A program made the translations under genes and the position numbers. Of a stretch of DNA of 64,000 nucleotides, positions 55,017 to 64,000 are shown one piece after another. Within the stretch, counting starts at the first letter, position 1. Every line of letters begins with the position of its first letter. The notes below the pieces were generated by a model, which was given only the letters and a program-made list of their open reading frames with translations, was not told where the DNA came from and ran no database searches. The DNA comes from Enoplolaimus lenunculus (Eukaryota; Nematoda; Enoplea; Enoplida; Thoracostomopsidae): contig JASANG010003388.1 in assembly GCA_030248215.1 (NCBI GenBank), positions 62,001 through 126,000 on the forward strand, written 5' to 3'.

Positions 55017-55243
55017 TAACCCCTTCTCACATTGAGTTGCCTATAGGCAACTCAGCGCAGTGTATATACGTTAAATAATATATATCGCACCGTGTTTCAC
55101 AATTGCAACACGTATACATAGTACTAAGCTCCTATAGCGAGTGGTGACGGTATACGCCTCACACTCAAGTCACTGGAGTTCGAATCCTAGCATAAAACTA
55201 GGTCTCAGGGGAAATACAAAATATTCATGTGAGAAAGGGTTAA
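55017..55243 (+). mobile_element. Family B MITE, internally deleted
   Basis: TTAACCCCTTCTCACATTG and ATGTGAGAAAGGGTTAA ends. About 45 bp is missing just before the tRNA-like core, and the A box is weakened (TATAGCGAGTGG). B box GAGTTCGAATCC is intact. Confidence 0.8.
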
Positions 55244-55309
55244 TTTACAAGTGGTGCTAAAACTTTTTTAAGGGCAAAACGCGTTTTATAAACTCAAAAA
55301 TTAGTTTCA

Positions 55310-55412
55310 TACACTGCAAAAAATGGTGAGTCAAATTGACTCTCGACGAAATAGGCTTTTCGGGACTACACAAACTGAGTCAAATTCGATTCTGCCTGAG
55401 GCAAACGTTCGA
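55310..55412. mobile_element. Family C TA-MITE, left half
   Basis: TACACTGCAAAAAATGGTGA to GACTACACAAACTGAGTC. The right half is missing. Confidence 0.65.
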
Positions 55413-55648
55413 TTCAACTTCAGCTGATAAGCTTGATATTCTTAGAGCAAAACCATTCTCGTGTCCGAGTTTCACAATCCATAATGAAAAAAATCAAAGT
55501 TTCATTTTCAACCAATCATAAATTTTCAAAAGAACTTTCAAATTTTTTGCTTATACGCAATTTGCTGTGTGCGATTTCCAAAAATATATAGTATAATTGA
55601 CAGTCGTTAACAATTAATATATAACAGGGAAATTTTGTTGACAAAATT

Positions 55649-55938
55649 GGCCAGTGTAAAGAACATGGGCGGAACAGTATTATGAGCATATTCCTAAGCC
55701 TAAGCCAAAGCGTAAGCCGAAGCCTAAGCGTAGGAATGAGCATACTCCTAAGCCTAAGCCTAAGTCTAAGCTAAGCGTAAGAATGAGCATACTCTTAAGC
55801 CAAAGCGTAAGCCTAAGCGTAGAAATGAGCATACTCCTAAGCCGAAGCCTAAGCCTAGCTTAAAAATACTCCAAAGCTTAAGCTTACTTTTTTCTAGCCT
55901 CACAGTAAAACGTTCCGCCCCTGATCTTTACATGGGCC
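55649..55938 (+). mobile_element. Family A1 MITE
   Basis: GGCCAGTGTAAAGAACATGG and CCCTGATCTTTACATGGGCC ends with three hexamer blocks. The flanks ACAAAATT and AGAAAATT are an 8-bp duplication with one mismatch. Confidence 0.87.
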
Positions 55939-57333
55939 AGAAAATTAACTGATTCAATACGAGTTACTTTACCGCATCGAGTGCAAGCAACTTTGGATGT
56001 CACTGGCGTTCCAACTGCGTGGAAGGTTTCCCAATGTTAACATAACACACCCCCAAAGTCAAGAAATGTCGAAATGTTTCTAAATGACTATGTCATGTTT
56101 ATCATCTATGCAAGCGTTAGCGAGCGAAAAAGAACAGACCTACTTTATATACTTAAAGACAAATATTAATTTTGCTTCTAAATTCACGTATTTTAAAAGT
56201 TTATGGAATGCCCCTTTGATGAGAGGGACTCACTCTTATACAGGGGTATACAGGTTCGCCAAGCACGGCCCTGTTTAAAATACATTGACAAGTATCAAAC
56301 GTCAATCAAAATTTTTAAAACCAAAAATCTGTGCCGAACGTTTAAATTCGAAAACTCACAATTTCAACAGCTGAAGCAATCACAGCTGTAGAAATCAAGT
56401 TATGGTTAATCTCTTAGCTAATCAGCTGTTGCACAAACCTGATAATCCTTCAAAGCCAGACGCCTACCGAGGGTGGAATACGGGATATACTGTCTTCAAA
56501 CTTCCTGTGAGACGAGGAATAGGTACTTTAACATGCTTCAGTATAACTTGCTGAGTTTTGAGTCAAAATGAATTATTCCTCGCTCGCTAGGATCCATGGA
56601 AACCCCATTTTCAAATAAAGTTAAACCCTTCCGAAATCATATTCTCGCTACGCCCCTGCTTATAAAAACGTATAGCGTTTGTAGCTTTGAAATCGGGTAA
56701 AATAATATACATTTGACACTTGTAAGTTTTTAGAATAACTGTTGATAACTATAATATCATTGAGAAGGTAACTCGTAAAATATAGAATTAGAAAAATTCT
56801 ACAAAATCTTTCAAACCCACCTCAAACCGTAAACAATAACGACTTCTTCGCTAGCAACAGTTCAATGTACCAGCCCACAGTCGCCGAATTATTGTAAAGT
56901 CATACGTTACAAAACACTACAATTTTAATTTGTATATTTCGTTGCGTAATAGAGTGCAAAAATAGCCCGGAACTCCATATTATGTGGTAGCAAAGTTAAA
57001 CTTTCAACACAGTCAAGCTTAGCCCCCCACCCCTTTGAACATTTAAGCATATTTAAAACCAAAATGTATCGAAAAATATACACAAAAAACATATATAAAC
57101 GCAGAGTAAACCAGAATAGTGTACACAATTCAATGCAAACCTTCTGGTTCTGTTTGGTTTTTTGTACGCTGAGTGCAATAGCAATTTATGCAATACAAAA
57201 CGCAGCTGCAATTTGAAATCGTAGCTTAAAACATTGCACTATAATTGTATGAACGCAAAAAAATTGCCCAAAACTGCACAACGTACTATTAAAGCTGAGA
57301 AGCTTTTAGGTAAAAAATAAACTGTATTTAACA
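55939..57333. other. No gene seen
   Basis: About 1.4 kb of AT-rich DNA. Short frames at 56084-56391 have no support. CTGCAATTTG words near 57205 recall the segments at 28590 and 35885. Confidence 0.35.
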
Positions 57334-57545
57334 TACACTGCAAAAAATGGGCAGTCAAATTGACTCTCTCGGAAATAGGCTTTTGCTGACTACATAAACT
57401 GAGTCAAAAGTCGACTCCACCAGAGTCAAATTCGACTCACTATGTCGCACGTTTGACTATGGCGGAGCCGAATTTGACTCAGTTTGTGTAGTCAGGAAAT
57501 GCCTATTTCCGAGAGTCAATTTGACTCACCATTTTTTACAGTGTA
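57334..57545. mobile_element. Family C TA-MITE, full length
   Basis: TACACTGCAAAAAATGGGCA at the left and TGACTCACCATTTTTTACAG then TGTA at the right. The TA is duplicated at both ends. Confidence 0.85.
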
Positions 57546-59503
57546 GGAGGAACCATAACTTAAGGTTCAGTGATGAAATTTGCCGTTAAGGACTTCAACT
57601 TCCGTTTCGCCATGGCCCCGCAGCTAAGGAGACGCTACGCCAGTGGCGGTGTTGGCCCCAATCGAAAATTGTGGAGCCTTGATGAGAGTTCTATATGAGC
57701 AAAATTTGTGTTTTGCCAATTTGAAAGTTGGCCCACCGCCCTTTCCCACGAGGGATTTTTTCAACCACCCCCATGGGCCTCGCTAAATACTCGTGACCAA
57801 CCTGTCCTACGAAAATAATAGTTTATAACAACAAATGTTACAGCATTTCAGCCGTTAGGTTGACTTTAGCAATTAATCTACCTTCTATAGACTTTTTTAA
57901 GACATTTAAGTGCGAAAAATTTCAGTCTCATACTATTTCTGAAAAATTTAAGAAATAAAAGTCTTAAATTAGACATATATGTCTGGAGTCTGCATTGGAA
58001 TATGAGAATTTATTTCTTGTGCGGTTATAACGTGAACCCCGCATCAGGCTAAATTCGACATCCGGCTAAGGTTAAATTTTTGCCGGAGGTTCTGACCCGA
58101 AATCTCACTGTAATATATCCGTTTTTTATTTTCTTAATCGTACCCGCTTGCGCTATTATTCCACTCCGTTTTCACCAGACTGTTCGAAATCACTTAAAAT
58201 CTGAGATTTGCTACTAGTATGCAATTTCGGGGTTTCCATTTATGTTCCAGCGATGTGAGTACCAAATAATCTATGCCGTTATAATTGAGTAAATCTCGCG
58301 TAGTGTTCACCATGCCAGCCCAATTGCGGATATTTTATGCGGCTTTTGCACACGAATTGCACGCTTTTAACATTTACTTCCTCTCTTTTCTTACACTTCA
58401 ATCTTTTTAAGCAATATTTATATGCGAAAAGGTTTCGGTTCGTTGTTCCAAACAACGAAGCAACCTCATCCACAGCAGTGGTTACCTCTACAATTTTATC
58501 ACAATAGCCCAAATAAGATTAAAAACTTCGATATTTATTCACAAATGTATATGCCACAATACGAAGAAAACACGTTTTACAAGGATTAAAGCAACTAAAT
58601 GATACATTATATGGATACAATACAATTTGCAGAAAGCGAATAAATATCTGTATTTATTTGATAATCAAATCAGACATCTAAATATTTATAAAGCCGTTAC
58701 TGCCTCGCATACAGGAAAGCGACCACGAAACTGAATTGAGCGTTATTTGTTATCAATTCTTCAACGTTACTGAAAATTTATTGCTAAGGCGGCGTGATTT
58801 CTGTAGTACAGCAATATTCGCAAAACCTCTCAAACTAATAGTTTCGACCCTCGGCAACAACAATTGACCATTTAGTTTTAATGAAGATGGCGGTATTTAA
58901 TGGTAGCAAGAAAATTAAATAGGTTAGTAGCAATCACACAGATGCAAAATGAAATAATAAACTGCTACACATTCACGCACAATCACAGTTATGATGGTAT
59001 TGTTACACAAAGCATATGCCATTAGACAGTTCACGTTAACTAAACAATATAACTATTGAAATCAAGGCCCTTGTTAATAACAACGGCCTGCACACTAAGC
59101 CTAAGCCTGTGCCTAAGCATAAACCTAAACTTAAACCTCGGCCTAGTGGTCACTAAGTACTTTCAGCTGTAATGTCTCCAAGCAGGCATGCACTTATAAT
59201 TAATATCAGCCGAAAACAAAATGAAATTATATGTTGAATATTGTGTAACTTATATAATCAGCTGAAAACCAAGGACTTAATAACTGCTTTATTAACCTTG
59301 TAGAAATCTTGATGCTACTTCGCAACGATCATATCTGAAAAAAACTTTTACTGCATAAACTGAAACGGCATGCGTCAAACTGCATAGCTGGCACCCATGA
59401 GACTGTTTAAAATTAAACATAATTTTCACACCACTTTTCCCTAAATTTACAACACCAAAAACCTAATACTTAAATTCGACCAAAGCTTAATGCTGAAGCC
59501 CTG
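57546..59503. other. No gene seen
   Basis: Mostly AT-rich. A segment at 57890-58016 shares AAGTCTTAAATT-type words with 33570-33840. A 77-codon minus-strand frame at 58279-58512 has no domain. Scattered CCTAAGCC words lie at 59097-59150. Confidence 0.35.
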
Positions 59504-59504
59504 C

Positions 59505-59541
<37 letters not shown>
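59504..59541. repeat. AAT microsatellite
   Basis: About a dozen AAT/ATA trinucleotides in tandem. Confidence 0.92.
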
Positions 59542-59544
<3 letters not shown>

Positions 59545-59556
59545 TCTGGACAAACT

Positions 59557-59664
59557 AAGATCGCGCAGGTCCGGCATGTGGCGACGGTACGGTGTTTCCC
59601 CATTCTTCCATCAAATATCGCATTGTGAAACTTTTAATTTCCGGTCCAATCAACGGATTTAACT
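59557..59664 (-). CDS. Probable terminal exon, gene unknown
   Basis: A strong minus-strand acceptor (a T-rich tract ending TTTTTTGCATCAG) is followed by a frame coding LNPLIGPEIKSFTMRYLMEEW and PSPHAGPARS to a TAG. Only phase 0 is open. It could be an alternative 3' end of the ZM gene's upstream part or of another gene to the right. I do not recognise the peptide. Confidence 0.4.
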
Positions 59665-59967
59665 GATGCAAAAAACACAAAAGCCAAAATAAATAACAGC
59701 ACGCTGCAGTCATCGCTAGCATTGTCTGGACGATGCCTAAAACAACAAGATAAATTATAATTCGACAAACTGCTGATTTGTCAATGAGCAAACACAAAAA
59801 CGTTGCCTCGCGAATGCTGAAGAGTCTCAGACACTACGTTTTGAAATTCAGTGGATTCATTCCAAATAACAAATTGAATACAAAATTAAAAATAGAGAAA
59901 AAGAATATAAATACAATGCATTGATAACATAAACGACAAGCATGTATTTTAAAAAGTGCATACTTGT

Positions 59968-60090
59968 CAGGGTGACACCGATTATTTACCACCGACTCCA
60001 GAAACAGAGATGAGTGGTCTCGGTTAAAAACCGAGATTGAAACCGAGCCCTGACAACCGAGACCGACTGCGGAAAAGTGACCGTCAATTT
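59968..60090. repeat. Family H-like patch with ACCGAG hexamers
   Basis: CAGGGTGACACCGATTATTT, then GGTCTCGGTTAAAAACCGAG and GAAACCGAGCCCTG. The right boundary is unclear. Confidence 0.45.
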
Positions 60091-60424
60091 TAGGCCACCA
60101 CAGGAAAAAAATGAAATTTTCAAAATAAATTAGTTTTAATTTTCATACTTTTTCGTATGTTTTTGCACTTTTCTATCTGCTTATAAATACTGCGTAACTA
60201 TGATAATTCAGATTCACAGTGAAAATTTATGTATCAGGCCTCACTTGTTTGTTTCAACAATACAGCCATACATTTGCTGAATCCTCGATTTCTGGTCTCG
60301 GTTCAAACCACCCAGACTTGTCGAAATCAAGACTCCCATCCCTGTCTAGCAGCGCTGTGTGCAGATACGTCAGTTACTGGCAACAACTGGCGTCGCGGGT
60401 CTACCCAGCTTCAACTGCTGGCCA

Positions 60425-63400
60425 ATGGCGTACAACCATTTCCCTCGAAGCTCCGAACCTGTGTTTTTGTTCGCGGAGTGGGCAACACCGGCCACCCTAC
60501 TCCGTATCCTGTTAATCCGTGCCGGAATTGAGCAGAACCCTGGCCCGAATCCAAGATGGCCATGTGGTGTCTGTGGTAATGCCGTGACGAGAAACGAATG
60601 GTCGGTCAAGTGTAAGCACTGCAAAAAATACATCCACATGGGAACACGAAACTGTGCAAAACTGGATGGCACCGACAACTACAACCATGATACTTTCAAA
60701 TGTGAACGCTGCCTCGACAATGTTGCCCCCCAACCAAAGACACTACAGCAACCTACAGGCAAAAGCAACACGCGAGCCAAAGTGCAACCTGCGGTATCCG
60801 ACAATTCTGAAGGTGTTTTCAAAATCCTGCAGTTCAATGTAAATGGTATCCGAAATAAATTGGCTGAAGTCCTGCAATTCCTGGACGACGGTCAATTCCA
60901 TGTTGCTGTCATTCAAGAGTCGAAATTGACACATTCTGCCAAAATCAAAACTCCTGGCTGGTCCTGTATTCGCACTGACCGCCCATCGGACAATGGCGGA
61001 GGCGGTTTACTGATAATGGTGAAAGAAACGATCAACTTCAGTGTGCTAAGCATCCCAACCAGAAGCGGTGACGTGAATATTGAGCAGTCAGGCATAACTG
61101 TCAACCTGGACGGCAGTGCTATCAACATCATCAACTGTTATATTCCGCCGCAGTCATCCTGCACATTAGCCTACACAGCTTCGATCGAACACCTGCTACT
61201 TCCTGGCTCCACTATCGTGCTTGGCGATATCAATGCACACCACGATCTTTGGTTCAGCAACCATAACGCTGACACCCGCGGTGAATCGATTGCTGAAGAA
61301 CTCCAGGCAAGCAACTTCACTCCGATCAACGAAGATTCACCGACTCGGCTGCCATCCAACGGGCCTGGCACCTCGCCAGATGTTTCAATCGTCTCAAACG
61401 ATCTAGCACTCTCCGCCAACTGGTATACGACAACAGCCCTCTCAAGTGATCACCTACCAATCACCATCACGCTGTCAACAGCAAAAACAACAGCCAAAGC
61501 AACCAACAACTGCTTCACCAACTTCAAAAAAGCAAAATGGGACAATTTTCGTCGTCACTGCGAAGGCGCGTTCGACCAAATGACCTATCCGCTCGATCCA
61601 GATAAAGCAGAACGAGCTTTTAGAACAGTCCTACTCGATGCATCCGATCGATACATACCAAAAGGGCGCGTGCCGAAGATGGAACCGTACCGAATACCAG
61701 AGAGGGTACAGAACTTAATCAAACAACGGGATGCGCTCAGAAGTGAAGACCCTAACGATGATAGGATCCAGGCTCTCAATGATGAAATTTCCAACAACAT
61801 CTTTACTGACAAACGCCAGAAGTGGAGAGATATGATGAGTGCAGTGTCCTACCGCACTGGAACAACAGAACTCTGGCAACGTATCAAAGCACTCAACTGC
61901 AAAGCAAATGTCATAAAAAACCAAGGCGTCACATTCAATGGCAAAACGCACACTTCAAATGCTAGCATTGCAAACAAGTTCTGTCACCAATATGTTCCGA
62001 AAACGCCTCCAATCAAAGGCAACAAATCCAGGCGTCAAAACCTCCGGGCTGCCAGCAACCTTCCGCTCAACGACGCTCCAATCTTCTCCGCTGACGACAC
62101 CCGCAAAGCAATCATGTCGTCTAAATCGTCCAAAGCTATGGGTCCAGATGGCCTCACTGTTCTACATCTGAAACATCTGGGACGATCCGCGATCAACTTC
62201 CTGACTTCTATTTTCAACACGTCAATCAAAACGTCCATCATTCCCAGTGTATGGAAGAAGTCAGTGATCATACCTCTACCTAAACCCGGAAAAGACGCAA
62301 CAGCAGGAGAGAACTGGAGACCAATCAGCTTACTGTGCAATACCGCTAAGATCATGGAAAAGCTTCTGCTCCCGCTATTGGTGAAACGTCTGCCACTTCA
62401 ACCCTCGCAGCATGGATTCCGGAAGAATCACTCAACGACTACAGCTCTTGCCAATATTGTTGCCGATATAGCCAACGGCTTTAATCAACAAAGACCGGCT
62501 TATCGCACAGTTCTGGTTGCCGTCGACCTAACCGCTGCATTCGATACTGTAGATCATGACTCGCTGACAGATCTGATACTCCGTCTACCCGCCCCTTCAA
62601 GCGCTCGTCGATGGGTCATCAACTATATTCGAGGCCGTCAAGCGAAAGTCCTGTTTCGCAACCAGCTATCGTCAGCCCGTACGGTTCAATATGGTGTGGT
62701 ACAAGGTGGGGTTCTCTCACCCAGCCTATTCAATCTTTACATGGCCGACCTTCCAACACCCCCGGCCAATGTAAAAGTTGTTAGCTATGCGGATGATGTT
62801 ACTATATACACTTCTGGTTCTGTGATCGCCGATCTCGAAGACAAGCTAAACGCATACATACCAAGAGTGGCCGAATTCTTTGACAGTCGAAAACTAACTG
62901 TCTCGACCAGCAAATCGTCAGTGACGCTGTTCACCCCGCAAACGGCGCAGGCGAAAATACACCCCCAAATAAACTTCAAAGGCCATCTGCTCCCATTAGT
63001 CAAAAACCCGAAACTGCTGGGCGTAACCCTCGACACGATGATGTGCTTCGGTGCCCATTGTAAGATTCTCTCAGCACGTGTTCAGCAGCGCAATTCCATT
63101 CTCAAAGCGTTGGCCGGATCGACTTGGGGAAGCGACAAGGAAACCCTGTTACTGTCATACAGAGCTATTAGCAGATCGATTCTAAGCTACTGTTGTCCCG
63201 TCTGGGAACCAATCCTCACGGAAACACACTGGACACGCCTACAAAGATCGCAGAATACTGCACTGCGCATTGCCATCGGATGCATGCAAATGACCGACAT
63301 CGATGACCTTCATCGCGAGGCCAAAGAACTGCCCGTAAAGAAGCACAACCAGCTTATTGCCCGCCAGTTCGCATTCTCCAGCCACCACCCCGCACACCCA

Positions 63401-63655
63401 TGCCATGACAGTTGTATCAAACAAGTTCCAGCAAGACCAAATATGAAACCTACGGTTTGGTACAAACACTCTGCTGAATATACTCACCTGCTGCCCCCGG
63501 GGGGTCGTCTCGATGATGAAAATCTCAAGGCCGGGATTAAGTCACTCCATTCTTCTGCTGTGGAGAGCGCAAAACACGGGTATAAGCAGAATCTCGTCCT
63601 GGGGGATATCCTCCGCCGATCTGCTCAACTGAAGAATCTCTTCCCCGCCAAGTGA
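60425..63655 (+). CDS. LINE polyprotein: 2A-like, PHD, endonuclease, reverse transcriptase
   Basis: The first ATG in the frame is 60425, after an in-frame stop at 60347. Numbering from it: LLRILLIRAGIEQNPGP at about 25-41; C4-H-C3 PHD finger about 46-97 (CGVC, CKHC, IHMGTRNC, CERC); endonuclease about 132-360 with QFNVNGIR, IQESK, GDINAHHDLW and SDHLPI; reverse transcriptase about 570-830 with MGPDG, PLPKPGKD, WRPISLL, QHGFRKNHST, DLTAAFDTVDH, GVVQGGVLSP and the catalytic YADD at 62785-62796. Endonuclease and polymerase act in target-primed reverse transcription. All key motifs are intact. The frame ends at TGA 63653-63655, short of the usual C terminus. Confidence 0.9.
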   Translation: MAYNHFPRSSEPVFLFAEWATPATLLRILLIRAGIEQNPGPNPRWPCGVCGNAVTRNEWSVKCKHCKKYIHMGTRNCAKLDGTDNYNHDTFKCERCLDNVAPQPKTLQQPTGKSNTRAKVQPAVSDNSEGVFKILQFNVNGIRNKLAEVLQFLDDGQFHVAVIQESKLTHSAKIKTPGWSCIRTDRPSDNGGGGLLIMVKETINFSVLSIPTRSGDVNIEQSGITVNLDGSAINIINCYIPPQSSCTLAYTASIEHLLLPGSTIVLGDINAHHDLWFSNHNADTRGESIAEELQASNFTPINEDSPTRLPSNGPGTSPDVSIVSNDLALSANWYTTTALSSDHLPITITLSTAKTTAKATNNCFTNFKKAKWDNFRRHCEGAFDQMTYPLDPDKAERAFRTVLLDASDRYIPKGRVPKMEPYRIPERVQNLIKQRDALRSEDPNDDRIQALNDEISNNIFTDKRQKWRDMMSAVSYRTGTTELWQRIKALNCKANVIKNQGVTFNGKTHTSNASIANKFCHQYVPKTPPIKGNKSRRQNLRAASNLPLNDAPIFSADDTRKAIMSSKSSKAMGPDGLTVLHLKHLGRSAINFLTSIFNTSIKTSIIPSVWKKSVIIPLPKPGKDATAGENWRPISLLCNTAKIMEKLLLPLLVKRLPLQPSQHGFRKNHSTTTALANIVADIANGFNQQRPAYRTVLVAVDLTAAFDTVDHDSLTDLILRLPAPSSARRWVINYIRGRQAKVLFRNQLSSARTVQYGVVQGGVLSPSLFNLYMADLPTPPANVKVVSYADDVTIYTSGSVIADLEDKLNAYIPRVAEFFDSRKLTVSTSKSSVTLFTPQTAQAKIHPQINFKGHLLPLVKNPKLLGVTLDTMMCFGAHCKILSARVQQRNSILKALAGSTWGSDKETLLLSYRAISRSILSYCCPVWEPILTETHWTRLQRSQNTALRIAIGCMQMTDIDDLHREAKELPVKKHNQLIARQFAFSSHHPAHPCHDSCIKQVPARPNMKPTVWYKHSAEYTHLLPPGGRLDDENLKAGIKSLHSSAVESAKHGYKQNLVLGDILRRSAQLKNLFPAK
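60497..60547 (+). other. 2A-like ribosome-skipping motif in the LINE
   Basis: LLRILLIRA precedes GIEQNPGP. The canonical form is D-V/I-E-x-N-P-G-P; here the first Asp is Gly. 2A-like motifs with hydrophobic leaders are known at the N terminus of several non-LTR retrotransposons. Activity of this variant is uncertain. Confidence 0.6.
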
Positions 63656-63876
63656 GAACCCACCTCGCACAACTAAGATCCGGCTACAGCAGACATCTGA
63701 ACTCGTACCTGGCAAGGATCAATAATCAGATCGTCGACGTCTGCCCAGATTGCAACGTCGGGCCACATAATACCGCCCATATCTTTAACTGCGCAGCAAA
63801 ACCAACAAACCTAACGGAAGAATCTCTGTGGACAGACCCAGTTGCCGTCGCCAAGCATCTGGGATACCAAATATAG
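63652..63876 (+). CDS. LINE C-terminal segment in the -1 frame
   Basis: It encodes RTHLAQLRSGYSRHLNSYLA and a CPDC-x8-H-x3-C knuckle, ending in TAG. In related LINEs this segment follows the polymerase in the same frame, so the shift at the overlapping GTGA (63652-63655) is probably a one-base deletion. A programmed -1 shift is less likely because no slippery heptamer or obvious stem is seen. Confidence 0.75.
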   Translation: MRTHLAQLRSGYSRHLNSYLARINNQIVDVCPDCNVGPHNTAHIFNCAAKPTNLTEESLWTDPVAVAKHLGYQI

Positions 63877-63898
63877 GAAGGAAGCTTCAAAGAGGGCT

Positions 63899-63918
63899 AT
63901 CATCATCATCATCATCAG
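63899..63918 (+). repeat. ATC tail of the LINE
   Basis: Six ATC/TCA trinucleotides. Short trinucleotide tails replace poly(A) in several LINE clades, and this marks the 3' end. Confidence 0.85.
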
Positions 63919-64000
63919 CAAACAGAACATCCTACATAAGACCTGGATATGCAATTAAATATCCTGCTGGAACAAATGACGATGCCGGATAGTGCTTATT

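Larger units (their letters stand above)
60200..63920 (+). mobile_element. LINE (non-LTR retrotransposon), nearly complete
   Basis: The 3' end is marked by an ATC trinucleotide tail (63899-63918) shortly after the last stop. The 5' end is not defined, and 60200 is approximate. Order: 2A-like motif, PHD finger, apurinic-type endonuclease, reverse transcriptase, C-terminal Cys/His knuckle. No RNase H domain is visible. It has one frame break near the 3' end of the coding region. Family placement within the Jockey/I/CR1 range is not firm. Confidence 0.85.

Noticed and set aside
60219-60531. Short frames upstream of the LINE protein as an ORF1
   Set aside because: They overlap the main frame in other frames and have no nucleocapsid-type motif.
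1-64000. LTR retrotransposons or virus-like elements
   Set aside because: No long terminal repeats, capsid, integrase or envelope-like coding was recognised on either strand.

Overview
The window is from an AT-rich animal genome. It has interrupted protein genes with GT-AG introns and nematode/protostome-style TTTCAG acceptors, a dense population of short DNA transposons, and one LINE. The LRR-Ig (kekkon-like) gene and the ZM-motif (Zasp-like) muscle gene suggest a protostome invertebrate. The sequence does not let me name the species. The hexamer TTAGGC, the nematode telomere unit, is abundant here, but always inside small transposons, so it is not good evidence for a nematode.

Two host genes could be assembled exon by exon with exact phase continuity. 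The first, on the plus strand (24315-31120, 3 exons, 1181 residues), encodes a single-pass membrane protein: signal peptide, LRRNT, about six LRRs, LRRCT, one Ig domain, transmembrane helix, a long Ser/Thr/Pro-rich cytoplasmic tail and a C-terminal class I PDZ ligand. The second, on the minus strand (52951-36796, 11 exons, 845 residues), starts with a ZM motif of the ZASP/ALP type, continues through Ser/Thr-rich linkers and contains a roughly 245-residue hexapeptide E-E-Q-R-R-x helix. It has no PDZ or LIM domain inside the window. The two genes converge, with 5.7 kb between their stop codons. A further minus-strand terminal exon lies at 59557-59664. At the right edge (about 60.2-63.9 kb) is a LINE with a 2A-like motif, PHD finger, endonuclease and reverse transcriptase.

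Almost everything else, including the introns, is built from short non-autonomous DNA elements. In this annotation they are called: family A (A1, A2, A3: GGCC ends, 8-bp target duplications, internal TTAGGC-type hexamer arrays; 28 recognisable copies); B (TTAA-flanked, piggyBac-like ends, with an internal tRNA-like A box/B box); C and E (TA-flanked, starting CACTGCAAA or CACTGTAAA); D (ends ATTCTCAAATGTG); F (ends CTGTAGTGACCC); G (ends with AGAGTGTGCAAC); H (hAT-like CAGGGTG ends around arrays of other hexamers); I (a roughly 55-bp hairpin unit); J (CTTGCTAGGGGGG element); and K (CAGTGGCGGATCC hAT-like). Several are nested with intact target duplications, so insertion order can be read. No LTR or virus-like element, CRISPR array, rRNA or intact tRNA gene was recognised.

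Layout: 0-24 kb, repeat-rich intergenic DNA; 24.3-31.1 kb, LRR-Ig gene; 31.1-36.8 kb, intergenic; 36.8-53 kb, ZM gene; 53-60 kb, repeats plus one isolated exon; 60.2-64 kb, LINE.
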